Positions 49,757 through 60,356 of a stretch of 64,000 nt of DNA are shown one piece after another. Under the pieces are notes generated by a model. It had not been told where the DNA came from. It worked only from the letters and a program-made list of their open reading frames with translations, and did not search any database. Each line of letters opens with the position of its first letter. Position 1 is the stretch's first letter. A program made the translations under genes and the position numbers. Source of the stretch: Onchocerca lupi (taxonomy: Eukaryota; Nematoda; Chromadorea; Rhabditida; Onchocercidae); assembly GCA_028564675.1 (NCBI GenBank), contig JAOVVO010000240.1, forward strand, positions 1 to 64,000, in the 5' to 3' direction.

Positions 49757-52700
49757 AATTAGGGAGTTGATGAATAATGAGATGAATGAATTCCTTAAAA
49801 ATAAAGCAAATATATAACACTGATAACACGATGTCACAGAGTAGATATCACCCGACATGTAAATTAAAATTGTTCACTACAACAAATACCACCAACATTC
49901 GGCATCTTTTTTTTTCTTTCTTCAATGCACATATGTGATGAAGAAGTATTCAAAAATTAATAAATCATAATACCATTTAAATTATTATTGTTAGTAAATT
50001 GATAGCAAAGAATACCTATACATAAACAATTCTGAACAAATGCCAATTTTCTGGGAGAATGATAAAAAAAACCGAAAAAAATTAAAAAGGAAAAAGAAAG
50101 GTTGGATATCTAAAAAGCACAGAAACCGATAAGGAAATCGATTTTGGGCAATCAATTAAATAAATGCGAGAGAATGAATGAAAAAGGAGATCTCATAATG
50201 CACTTATCAAAATTTCGAAGATCATCGCTTAAAAATACCATGTCAATTCTGATTTTAAAATTTGGATCAAAATTCGAATTTTTGATCATAAAATTTAGAT
50301 TAAATTCTGAGATTTATTCATTTATCTTCTATTAGTTTAACATTTCTAAATGCTTGTACTACATTACTATTACTAAAAAAATTTAATCTATCAGCAGGAA
50401 ACAAATTTTCGTATTTTAATTCAAAAAATTGGTCAACAGCAAGTGTGATTTTATTTATACTAACACAGACTTAAATCTTTGATGATTAGACTAAATGCTA
50501 GGAAAAAACCATTAAAATAAGGATGAAACTTGAGCTGCTGAAACATGTACTTGAAAAAAAAAAAAAAAAAAAAAAGAAAGAAATTAGAGACTTATAAATA
50601 TTTACAAGTGTGGAAGGAAGAAAACTGGTTGTCATATCATATAAAAATAATCATCGGAATTGTTAAAACATTTCCTTCGCTGTCTCTTCTTCTTGAGTGA
50701 CAATGCAAAACATCAATTTGAGACAACTCATATGAAAATATCAAAATTTCAACATTTGACAATATGGAAGTTGATAGTACATACTGCATAGTTAGATGAT
50801 ATCTGCTACAATGATTTCTTAGTAATTTCCCAATTTTAGATTTTAGTTCTATAATAATAACCCGAAAATCCATTTTCATATTAGAATAGAAAGTTTTAAG
50901 TTCTAATTCTGCAATAAGTAATCTATAGATTCGTTTTTCTACTACAACAGTTATAATGAATAACCCATATATCAATTAACAAAATATTTCTTTTTATTCA
51001 TCCTTTAGTTAAACTACTAGCAAGTCGAATTATCTCATATTAGCAACTAGGCAAAAATTTTGAAACTTCTACGGAACTCTATCAAATTAACCCCTTTCAC
51101 CATTTCACTTTTGCTACACGATGAGCAAAAAACGATCAAAAAGCTGAAAAATTGAAATTACAGTTTTCATCCACTAAAGGATATATAACAATTCTGCAAC
51201 TAAAAGCAAACATCTTTTGGAACTGTAAATAAGCATCCTGAAAAAAAAAAAAAAATCTTTTTAAAAGAATCATTGGAAGATTCAAATTGTATATAAATAT
51301 GAAATATAAGGATGATCTACATAAAATAATAGTCAATTTTTTTCGTCCTTTTCTCTCTCTTTACCTACTAGCTCTCCTACTTTTTTTACATCTCAATCTT
51401 ATTAATATCAATCGATTCCTTTAAGTTCAAAAATAACAGCTGGTTTCTTTGAATGATTCAACAAAAAGACTCACATTCTGTAAAATTTCCTAATTGTTGA
51501 TAAAGATAGTAAATAAACAGAATATAAAATAAAACGAAAAAAAAATAGAAGACACCTATAGAACGAAATAAATGGATTTGAAGAACCTTCCGTAACGGAT
51601 GAAAATGAAAACTGAAATTTACGTTTAGTTGAAATGAAACTTGATGAATTTCCATCATAACACTAATTCTAACGATTTCAATCATATAAAACTTAGAAAG
51701 GTGATATCGAAAATTTCATCATAATCTCGAGATTTCCTGACAAAACGTTTGTTGCCAAATTTTATGCCCAGAAATGTGGCTATTAGCCAGCTAATAATTT
51801 AAACTAATCGATAATAACAATTTTAATTAAGTACACCTTCTGGATATGCAAAATGTAACAAAAAATGAAATGAGGAAATAATATTGAATAAGTTCTGAAG
51901 GAATACTATTAGTAAAAAACAATGCTAATAAGTAAACACTCCCATTCATTTCTTCCCGATATATACCGGGACAACGACCCCAGAAAACCACCCAAACAAA
52001 AACAGAACACAATTACAGCCCAACAACTTCACATCGACAACGGAACCAACAACACAACAACGATGTCGACCGAGAAGTGAACATATCGATTATTGATAAT
52101 GTACTGCAAACAATCGTTTTAGGAGTAACGTATTTCAAATTTTCTGAATTCTTGATATAAATGAACGGAGTGCATGTTTATAGGAATAAATAACGCCAAG
52201 TTTATTTTTTACGAAGTATTTTACTAATTCTTTATTTACATAATATTCATCACGAGTTTTTGCACTTTTACCGAAAAAGTGGATTATGGAGAAGTAATAA
52301 TAGCTGATCTTAATCTGATGTCTCCAAAATGTTTTTTCTTTTTCGAAGAAGATATAGTTTTTTGGAAAAAAAAGTGAGCAATAAATTTAGTTTAAGCAAG
52401 AATTTTATGTGAAAATATATCGAAAAAAGAAAAAAAACCAAATAAATAAGTGACGAATGAATAAAATTAATTGATGAAAGTGAGAAAAACTTTTTGGATA
52501 TTCCAGAATTTTCGGAAAATTTTCAGAATACTAATATTTTTTCTTTAAATAATAACTTTTTAATTTCTTGAATAATTTATTTTTCGATTACGTTTTATAT
52601 ATAATAATAATGAGCAAAAGTTTTTAAACTGCTTTCTCATACATGTATTACTGAAAGAAACGAAATAAAAGCAAAAACTTACGCAAATCAAAATTTGATT

Positions 52701-53164
52701 GGAAACCCAGTCAGCGACAATCCCAGAAAACTTGACTGATTGAAACGGAATCGTAACGGATTACTGATTGTAAATTTTTGGAACATTCATATATGTCCAC
52801 ATTTGTCATATGATCATGTAAATTACAAACTTAAAATAACCAATGATCCATTTTCTTTTTAAAAATCGGCATGTTTCCATTCACTGAGTTTACTCGATTC
52901 ACACCAAATCATTAGTTCGTTGAATTACCAATCAAGCAGTCAACAAATCAATCAATCAATCAGTCAATCGATAAGGTTATGATTCGGTATTGCTTCAAAA
53001 TGCAAAGAACTGATGATGTTTGGACACATCGTCGGTTTCAATAACTTTACGGATGACTTACATTGCGATTCATTTTAGTAAATTAATATATGTAATCAAT
53101 CTTATAGCATCACAGAAGCCAGAAATAAATGATTTATTTCAGAAATCTATATCTTTACTAAAAA
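49757..53164. other. Spacer upstream of MLF; probable promoter, otherwise featureless
   Basis: The DNA is AT-rich with a 21-base poly-A run near 50554. A less AT-rich, C/A-rich patch at 51940-52080 contains a small palindromic TATA motif (CCCGATATATACCGGG) and CAACAA-type repeats. It could be a distal promoter, but there is no direct support. No conserved exons were recognised. Confidence 0.4.
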
Positions 53165-53404
53165 TCAATCATGTAAATACATCAGTCTTATCTCATTAAT
53201 GATTAGTATGTCATTCTCATGCTCTATGTTATTGTCCAAATCAGTGATTGCATCATAAATCTCGGTAGCGTCACATGTACGAGTTGGATGTGACACTTCC
53301 GTCATATTCCGATGGACAGCTACTACAACTGCAATCATAATATCCCAAATAGAAGTATTAACGAAAGTTACCAAAAATGGTTGATAATTTAAAACCCAAG
53401 AAAC
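53165..53404 (-). CDS. Unidentified reading frame with one hydrophobic segment, possible 3' exon
   Basis: A minus-strand frame open for about 79 codons ends in TGA at 53165. It starts VSWVLNYQPFLVTFVNTSIW, continues through DIMIAVVVAVHRNMTE, and ends in a polar, acidic tail (SHPTRTCDATEIYDAITDLD, NNIEHENDILIINE). Codon mix and composition look more like real coding DNA than its surroundings. One possible membrane segment covers roughly the first 30 residues. I do not recognise a family, and I see no partner exon upstream on the minus strand. It may be the end of a lost gene. Confidence 0.35.
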   Translation of the reverse strand, partial: VSWVLNYQPFLVTFVNTSIWDIMIAVVVAVHRNMTEVSHPTRTCDATEIYDAITDLDNNIEHENDILIINEIRLMYLHD

Positions 53405-54179
53405 CTAATGGTTTACTGCCGCAACCCACATAACTATTTAGGAAAGTCATTTCAATTCTGGCAACTGCTATATACTTGATTAATCTGAAATTCGAATTTT
53501 TTCAATATCGAAAAAAAAAATCAAATTCTTCTCATTCATTATTCAGTGACGCATAATGCTTACAATAAAGCATTATTGATTGATTCTAAAGTTTATGGGT
53601 ATCAACAAATACTTTTTGAAGTTATCAGATATTATATATTTCTCAAATGTTTAAACAGCATGAATGGTAACCTAAGAATATCATTTTCTCTTAATAGGTA
53701 AATTCAAAAAATCTGGTAGTGTTCTACAGCAATTTTATGACACATATTTTGTATTATACACCACGATGAAATTAAGACGATTTATTGGTGATATTTTTTA
53801 TTTAAGTAAAAAATGAATTAGTGAAATTTCAACTAATCTGTATGAATGATTCTATTTTTTCTAGTGTCCGGATTGATTCAATCAATGATAAAATGTGAAA
53901 TGTTAAGAGATCAAGGAATAAAACGGTGCGAAACTTATCCACTGCTGCCATATTGACATCGTTATCAGCAAAACTTAAAAACAAAAGTTAAATAAAAATT
54001 ATATGTATTTGTGAGAGAATGATGCTTTCGAATGCCAATAATTGTTTCCCTTTAGAATGCCAATACATGTTTGCCTATTGTAATTGTTGCGCAATAAATA
54101 GTAATAAATAATAATGAATGATAATAAATTATTGAATAATAATAAATAATTAATCATCTTTTTGTAACCCTTAAATAGA
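53405..54179. other. Spacer before the Helitron
   Basis: AT-rich DNA between the unidentified frame and the first Helitron-like sequence. The Helitron 5' terminus should lie here or slightly to the right, but no diagnostic TC start or terminal motif stands out. Confidence 0.4.
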
Positions 54180-57100
54180 TCAATGTCGATCACCCTCGCG
54201 CGCCAACAAAGACTCATCATCATCAAGCGCTAATAAAGGCGCCCTTTTCTATCATTTTATATATGGATATCAATGGGAGCGGTTTAATGCTCTGATTCGG
54301 ATTTTTTTCTTTTTTTACTTTAATAAATCACTTGATTATAATCGCCTTTCATTCCGATACAATCCAACTGATGATTATAGTTTGAGCACGCATGTTCTCA
54401 TGGCAATATGAATGAATATATCATTATTGCAAGGTTCTGAAATTTAATGGAGAAACGAAAGGAATGTGTTGCGCCGCTGGAAAAATTGAACTGCTTCAGC
54501 TAGAAGAACCGCCAGATCAGTAAAAACTTTGTTTTCGGACCCCCGCCGAATCAAAATATTTCTTATCTAAAATCAGGAAATACAATTCGTGCTTCTGAAT
54601 GACGTCGTTCGGCGCAGAAATCGTAACGGCAGAATTCTTGCCAATTTTCGAATTGAAAGGACCAATTTATTATAAAACCGCTTCCGTTGCCAGATGAATA
54701 GTATAAATTCCTACAAATGTACTTCATCGGTGATAGCAGTGATGAATTGAATCTACGCTGCGGGATTCATACCTACATAGAAAAATCCGTAGTTTCCCGA
54801 ATTGCAACAACTTCACGAAAAAAACAATTTAGTGCGGTTGTTCAAAACAGCAATTGATGTGATATGATCTGCTACACACAAGATTGTAATTTATGCTGAC
54901 AAAACACCTGCTGGAGAACACGTGCGAAGATTCAATGCTCCGATTGTAGACGAAGTGGCGATTGTTATAGTCGAAGATCAATTCGAACCTAGAGATATTG
55001 TTCTTCACAGAAGAAACGATCAATTGATAAAAATTGCAGAAACTCATCGATGCTACGATGCTCTGCAATATCCAATCATTTTTTGCGATGGTGCCGATGG
55101 ATATCACTTCAACGTTAAGATGGTAAATCCAATGAGTGGCGAAGAAACAAGCAAGAAATGCAGCGAAGTGAACTATTATTCATACCGATTAATGATTCGA
55201 GAGAATAAAGACATCACATTTTGAAATTCCGTCAGTTGTTTCACCAATATATTGTAGATATGTATGCAAAAATCGAAACAGAACATTTGATATTCATCCG
55301 TTTGAATCTGACTAAGTTTCGCTGTGAAGAATATATTCATTTGCAATTGGAAATGACGGTAATACAACTAATATGAAGACTAACGATTTTGCCATCTTCA
55401 TATGCAGGCAGCCCATGTCATATGCATGAGTAGGCTCAAAATGCAATTGCATATGTTCGCCAATACGCGCGTCCAGACCTATTCATTACATTCACATGCA
55501 ATCCAGCTTGGGATGATATACAAAATCTCTTATTTTTCGCGGTTAATCGCCGATGGATAGGCATGACATCACAGCACGTGTTTTCAGACAGAAGCTGAAA
55601 TCGCAGATGAATTTTATGGTAAAACATGAAGTATTTGGGTCTGTGTACTGCTGGATGTACTCAGTGGAATGGAAAGAGAGAGGATTGCCACATTCACACA
55701 CACTAATCTGGCTTTATCACAAAATCACTTCAAGTGAAATCGGTAATGTAATATGCGCTGAAATACCGGATGCCGATGTAGATAAGGATTTGTATGAAGT
55801 TGTGACGAAAAATATGATACATGGATCTTGCGGCACACTGAACCCAAAATCACCATGCATGATCGACGGGAAATGCTCTAAGCGATATCCTCGATCATTA
55901 ATATCCAACACAATTACAGGAAGCGATGGATATCCTTTATACAGAAGAAGATAAGCAGAAGTTGGCGGTAAATTAGCAACCATACACATGTGGAATGGTA
56001 ACATTGAAGTAGATAACTGATGGGTTGTTCCATATTCACCTTTGTTATTAAAAGCATACAAAACGCACATAAATGTGGATTGCTGTAATTTCGTTAAATC
56101 GATCAAATACTTTTGTAAGTACGTTAACAAAGGCAGCGTAAAAGCAGTTATATGCGTGCAGCTTGAAAGAAATGATAGGAATGCGGTATTACATATCGAT
56201 GAAATCGCACAATATCAGGCTGGAAGATACATAAGCAGCAATGAAGCTGTATGGCGAATTCTTTCAATTCTCATACATGAGCGAAGTCCAGCTATTGTTC
56301 ACTGGGCAGTATATATGAGAAATGAACAATGCTTTCATTTCACAGCTGCAAATGTGCAACAAATAGTCCTGAATCCACCAGCTAAAATGTTAACTGCTTT
56401 CTTCTCATTATGTAAAAATGACGCATTTGCAAAAACACTGTTATATTCGGAAGTGCCTACATATTACACATGGAATGCGAGTAGAAAATCATTTGAACGA
56501 CGCAAACGAGAAGAATCAGATGACGACAACCTTGCATATTCAAACAAATTACGAGATTGTACACCGTGCATTCTAATCAAGACGAATGCTTCTTCCTTCG
56601 CAAATTGTTACTAAATGTGTTCGGTTCAATCTCCTTCCAGCAGTTGAATATGTGCTACTTTCCGCAGTGCATGTCATGCTTTCGATTTATTGGAGAACGA
56701 CCAACACTGGGATGTATGCATTAATAACGCATGCAATATGGCACATCCAAATCAAATTCGTACACTGTTTGCAATCATATTGACCGCCTGCTCTCCTTTA
56801 TTTCCAACAGAGTTATGGGCGAAATATATACCGCATATAGCTGAAGATATTCTCCATCGAAGGCACAGCGAAAATTCAAATATTAGCATGAATTTCACAG
56901 CGCAAATCTATAATGAAACGTTGATAATGATTGAAGACTTGTTCTTACAAATTGCGAACAAAGTTCTCAATCAATTTGGAATTCAATAACCGAATCGATC
57001 CATTGCTGCTCTGCTCGATGTAGAATTGCGTCGCGAACAAAATTACAATAGGATAATCTTTTATCATATGTGCAATCAAATATTTCTAAGCTAATGCTTG

Positions 57101-57367
57101 AGCAGAAAGGCATTTACTATGGGAGTTGAAGAAATCTTTTTAGATACGCCAGGAGGGATTGGTTAACGTTCCTAATTAGATTGATTCTGGCAATAAATCG
57201 ATCCCAAAATGGCGTAACCTTGGCTCTTGCATCGTCCGGAATAGCTGCAACATTGCCATTTGGTGCATGTCGCTTTTTCTTTCTGATAGTGACAAAATAG
57301 TAAGTTGAATTCTGTTCTTCCGTTCTCACAGTTTCTTTTTCTGTTTTTTATTCATTTGGTAACGAAC

Positions 57368-57389
57368 CTCAAACTTGGGTAATTAAACC
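57368..57389 (-). other. Exact SL1 spliced-leader sequence
   Basis: The reverse complement of these 22 bases is identical to nematode SL1 (begins GGTTTAATTACCC, ends AAGTTTGAG). It is followed on the minus strand by GTTCGTTACC, so a GT follows the leader as in an SL RNA gene. The rest of an SL RNA (Sm site AATTTTTGG and stem-loops) is absent. It is preceded by CATAATAAAG. This is either a piece of an SL RNA gene or a trans-spliced cDNA captured by the element. It is not a functional SL RNA gene as it stands. Confidence 0.9.
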
Positions 57390-57589
57390 TTTATTATGAT
57401 TAATTCATAAATCAACATACGCAGCAATTATTGCAACAATTATATTAACAATACAATTCCGATAATATCATTAAGAGATTATAATGTAAAAAAGGGGGGA
57501 GATAGGTTTGGTAAAGAAGAAGCATTGGTTTATCACCAGCTGGTCCACTCGACCCAGCTGATGGCAGCTAGTTGGTAGAAATGATTTTT

Positions 57590-57739
57590 TTACTCAGGAC
57601 CCTCATCTTCTTCGTGGATTGAGGACCCTGGTATCATTTTGCAGAGACAAGCAAGATCCTTTGTTGTCTCGGTAGCATGCGCTTTGGTGCGCATGAGACT
57701 TTGCCAGTAGTTAGCTGATGAGAGCTTTTTAAAGCTCAT
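57590..57739 (-). CDS. 49-residue frame inside the nested element, possible captured gene fragment
   Basis: The frame runs from ATG at 57739 to TAA at 57590 and encodes MSFKKLSSANYWQSLMRTKA, then HATETTKDLACLCKMIPGSS and IHEEDEGPE. TATCCAG lies just upstream of the ATG (minus strand), like an exon acceptor, so it may be a captured last exon rather than a complete gene. The balanced composition looks genic. I do not recognise the parent protein. Confidence 0.35.
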   Translation of the reverse strand: MSFKKLSSANYWQSLMRTKAHATETTKDLACLCKMIPGSSIHEEDEGPE

Positions 57740-59569
57740 TAACTGGATAGACAAAAATAATTTTACAATCAACTACGTGAGATATGCAATGTAAATTTTA
57801 AACAAAGGGATCACTGATTTTTTTCTTTCATCCTCGCGATTTCAGCGACAGTGCAGGAATTGCTCATTCCGCTTTCAAATTGCCATTGAGCAAGCAATTC
57901 ATTGAAACTCTCACATCTGACATTTCCAAAACATCCGGTATGGGAAAAATATTGCAAAATGCAAACTTATTGTTTGGGATGAATGTACAATAGAGCACAA
58001 AAAATCGATCAAGGTTCTTGATCGATCATTGCAAGATTTGCATGAAAATATTAGACCATTTGGGAACGCATTAATATTGCTTGCAGGAGATTTCAGGCAA
58101 ACCTTACCTGTAATTCCTCGATCGACAACAACGGGCAAAATAAATGATTGCCTAAAATACTCTACTTTGTGGAGACATATTAAGACGTAAAATTAATGAA
58201 AAATATGCGTGTTCGATCAACAGGAATATTCTCACATCAATTGCTGGAAATTGGGTATGGAAAGATGCCAGTTGATCTAGTCACAGAACGAATTTCGTTG
58301 CCTCAAAAAAAAAAAAAAAAAAAAACTTCTGCAATTTAGTAACGTCAAAAGATTAGTTGGTTGAAAAGTATTCCCTAATATTCAAACCAATTATAAGAAT
58401 CATGATTGGCTGAGTGTACGACTTATCCTTGCTACCAAGAACGAAGACTTTGACAAACTTAACAATATTATACAATTTAACATTCAAAGCGAAGCAGTAA
58501 CATATAAATCCTTCGACACTGTTTTGGAAGCAGATAAAGCGGTTAATTATCCAACAGAATTTTTGAATTCACTCGGTCTGCCAAGAATGCCATCGCTCAT
58601 ACTGTAGTTGAAAATCGGTGTGCTAATTATTATGTTGCGAAATATCAATCAGTCAAAATTTTGCAGTAGCACGCGACTTAAAGTAAAATAATTAATGAGC
58701 GACATCATAGAAGTAACGATCTTGACAGAACCTTTCAAAAAAAAAAAAAAAAAAGAAAGAAAGAAAGATAATCTCTATATCTTCACAGAATAACAAAAAA
58801 TATTGTACAGTACCTACAAGTATTGTGAAATTAGAAATATTAGATGTGGGTGAAAACTAAAAGATGTCAAATAACGCCATGACAATAATCGTAAACAAGA
58901 AATATTAAAGGTCAAGTGGCGCGACATAGTTTCAAAGGACGAAAAACATGTCTAACACCAAAACGCTGCAATTCACAGATAAATGGCAAAGATCCACGCA
59001 GCAAGAGCACAGTTCGGAGTTCCGAGGGTTCCAGTTCGACAGTTCAAAGCGAGCAAAAGTAGCAAAAATCCGGCAATTCGCTTGAAGAGTATTCTTTTCT
59101 ATCAGCGACAAAGGAAAGAACAACCCAGCGATTAATTTTGCTAGATGTTTTCTGATAATTGTTTATTATGACGAATCACTCATCATCAGTCAATAAAATC
59201 TTTCTTAACAGCATTCATCTCTCATACAAGACACAAAATACCTCCTCGCATCTAATAGCAAGAATCAGTCTCCAATCCAACCAAACCACAAGTCAATTTA
59301 CAAAGTATCAGTTCTTTTTCCTCACCACTAGAAACATGTTCTTTCTCTTTTCTTTTTTTCCACTTAACTAGACTGAGCTGAGCAACACTGTATAAAAATA
59401 TGGCGTATTCGAATGCAACTTGTATCAAAATTTCAAGACAATAATAAGGACTTTCTGATATCTAAGATTTTGAATTAATATAAATAAGATGGTATCTAAG
59501 AACTTTCTGCAGTTTCAGATTTTTGAATAAATGAACTGACATTTTTGTTTATATAGACTAGCTAGAGTC

Positions 59570-59601
59570 GGAGACGCGAAGCGTCGCCATGGTCCAGCTA
59601 G
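59570..59601 (+). other. Helitron 3' terminal hairpin and CTAG end
   Basis: GACGC-GAA-GCGTC (59573-59585) forms a 5-bp stem with a 3-nt loop, extendable by GG/CC across one mismatch. Twelve bases later comes CTAG (59598-59601), followed by T. A short GC-rich hairpin 10-12 nt before a terminal CTRR, with T outside, is the standard Helitron 3' signature. Confidence 0.8.
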
Positions 59602-59759
59602 TTATGTCATAAAAATCTCGCCAAAAATTGTGCCAGTCTTTTATGATCGTTACGAAATATTGCAAACCACTTCTACTTAAATTCTATATATACTCGAGCA
59701 TTCAGTCTGTCGAATCATTTCAGTGAATTCAGCACACTTATACTAGTCCATTTCAATTG

Positions 59760-59972
59760 TCAACAATATAACTTCGATACGTCAATGGGTACTTCAGCAA
59801 GAAGCAGCTGATTATCATCCCCAACCAAAGTGTTAGAGAGCATATCATTGACAAAAAAGTCTTCACCATCAATACTTCTAAGGATTCTGTTGCAATAACT
59901 CTATCCTTCATATTTCTGGGACTGTTCTCTCATTTGTTCAATTAAATTCAAGAAAATTTTCGAATTATTCAT
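59760..59972 (-). pseudogene. Broken reading frame between the two Helitron copies
   Basis: A minus-strand frame runs from ATG at 59972 to TGA at 59760, 71 codons with one internal TAG. It reads MNNSKIFLNLIEQMREQSQK, YEG, stop, SYCNRILRSIDGEDFFVNDM, LSNTLVGDDNQLLLAEVPID and VSKLYC. Composition is gene-like. I do not recognise the family. It may be part of a gene disrupted by the transposons, or cargo. Confidence 0.35.
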
Positions 59973-60328
59973 TTTCCACAGAAAACAAGATTAGCTTTCC
60001 AACTTCCGTATAAAATGACAAAAGAAAAACCACATATCTTGGTAACTATATTTTCGGAGATGCAATCTTTCATCTTACTGATAAAAGTAAAATTACAACT
60101 GATCAAAAAAGGTAATTAATCATTTTATTACATATGAGCAAAAATTTTTTTATTGATATATAACTACCATTATTATTTGTGGAAGAACTGAAATGGCTCT
60201 TCATTTATTAGTATCTTATCACTACAAGAACTTGATTTATATTTTTTAATACTTGCTATCAACGTTATAGAAAACTCATCAATAATTACTATTCAGTAAT
60301 TTGGAGGCTTTCGATTGTAATCATATCC

Positions 60329-60356
60329 AAATTTCAGTCTCGCTCCGCTGAAATTT
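60329..60356. repeat. 9-bp perfect stem hairpin near the end of Helitron copy 2
   Basis: AAATTTCAG (60329-60337) pairs with CTGAAATTT (60348-60356) around TCTCGCTCCG. It lies downstream of the helicase C-terminus of copy 2 and might be part of its 3' end, but no CTRR follows at the usual distance. Confidence 0.5.

Larger units (their letters stand above)
57268..57850. mobile_element. 583-bp terminal-inverted-repeat element nested in the Helitron helicase
   Basis: The element begins TGTCGCT (57268) and ends AGCGACA (57850), a perfect 7-bp terminal inverted repeat. It is flanked by GTGCA on both sides (57263-57267 and 57851-57855), a 5-bp target-site duplication. Removing the element plus one GTGCA restores an uninterrupted helicase frame (LPFGA then GIAHSAFKLPLSKQ), as expected of this family. 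The inverted helicase copy at 61.7 kb lacks the insert. It has no transposase, so it is non-autonomous. Inside are an exact SL1 sequence and a 49-codon frame, both on the minus strand. The superfamily is not identified; 5-bp duplications are uncommon among DNA transposons. Confidence 0.85.
54441..58860 (+). pseudogene. Helitron Rep/helicase pseudogene
   Basis: A Helitron RepHel protein nicks and replicates single-strand DNA (HUH endonuclease) and unwinds it (PIF1 helicase). Readable blocks in order: GMCCAAGKIELLQLEEPPD (54458), MYFIGDSSDELNLRCG (54715), Helitron_like_N (54920-55220, with HRCYDALQYPIIFCDGADGY), TFTCNPAWDDIQNL (55490), and the HUH motif within GLPHSHTLIWLY (His codons at 55691 and 55697). 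Next come the catalytic two-tyrosine motif YFCKYVNKGS (56108-56135), helicase motif I region (57140, GGIG with the Lys-Thr lost to a frameshift), LLAGDFRQTLPVIPRSTTT (58081) and MRVRSTGIFSHQLL. Breaks include stops or shifts near 54515, 55225, 55540, 55954, 56620, 56987, 57163, 58190 and 58300, a nested insertion, and a missing stretch between GPFK and NLYIFTE. It cannot make a functional protein. Confidence 0.92.
54180..59601 (+). mobile_element. Helitron (rolling-circle transposon), decayed, copy 1
   Basis: The element contains Helitron_like_N, HUH-Rep and PIF1-like helicase regions in the expected order (next entry). Its 3' end is recognised by a hairpin and terminal CTAG at 59573-59601 with T following. 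The 5' limit is set at the first sequence resembling the N-terminal part of such proteins (SPSRANKDSSSS-like, near 54190) and is uncertain. Frameshifts, stops, an internal deletion in the helicase near 58740 (filled by a poly-A/GAAA tract) and a nested element at 57268-57850 show it is dead. G+C content is higher than in flanking DNA, consistent with later arrival. Confidence 0.85.

Noticed and set aside
57368..57389. Functional SL RNA gene
   Set aside because: Only the 22-nt leader and a following GT are present; no Sm-binding site or stem-loops follow. I call it a captured leader sequence.
57300..57846. Intron within the Helitron helicase (GTAAGTT ... TTTCAG)
   Set aside because: Good splice-like ends exist, but the terminal inverted repeats, the GTGCA duplication and exact frame restoration fit a transposon insertion better.
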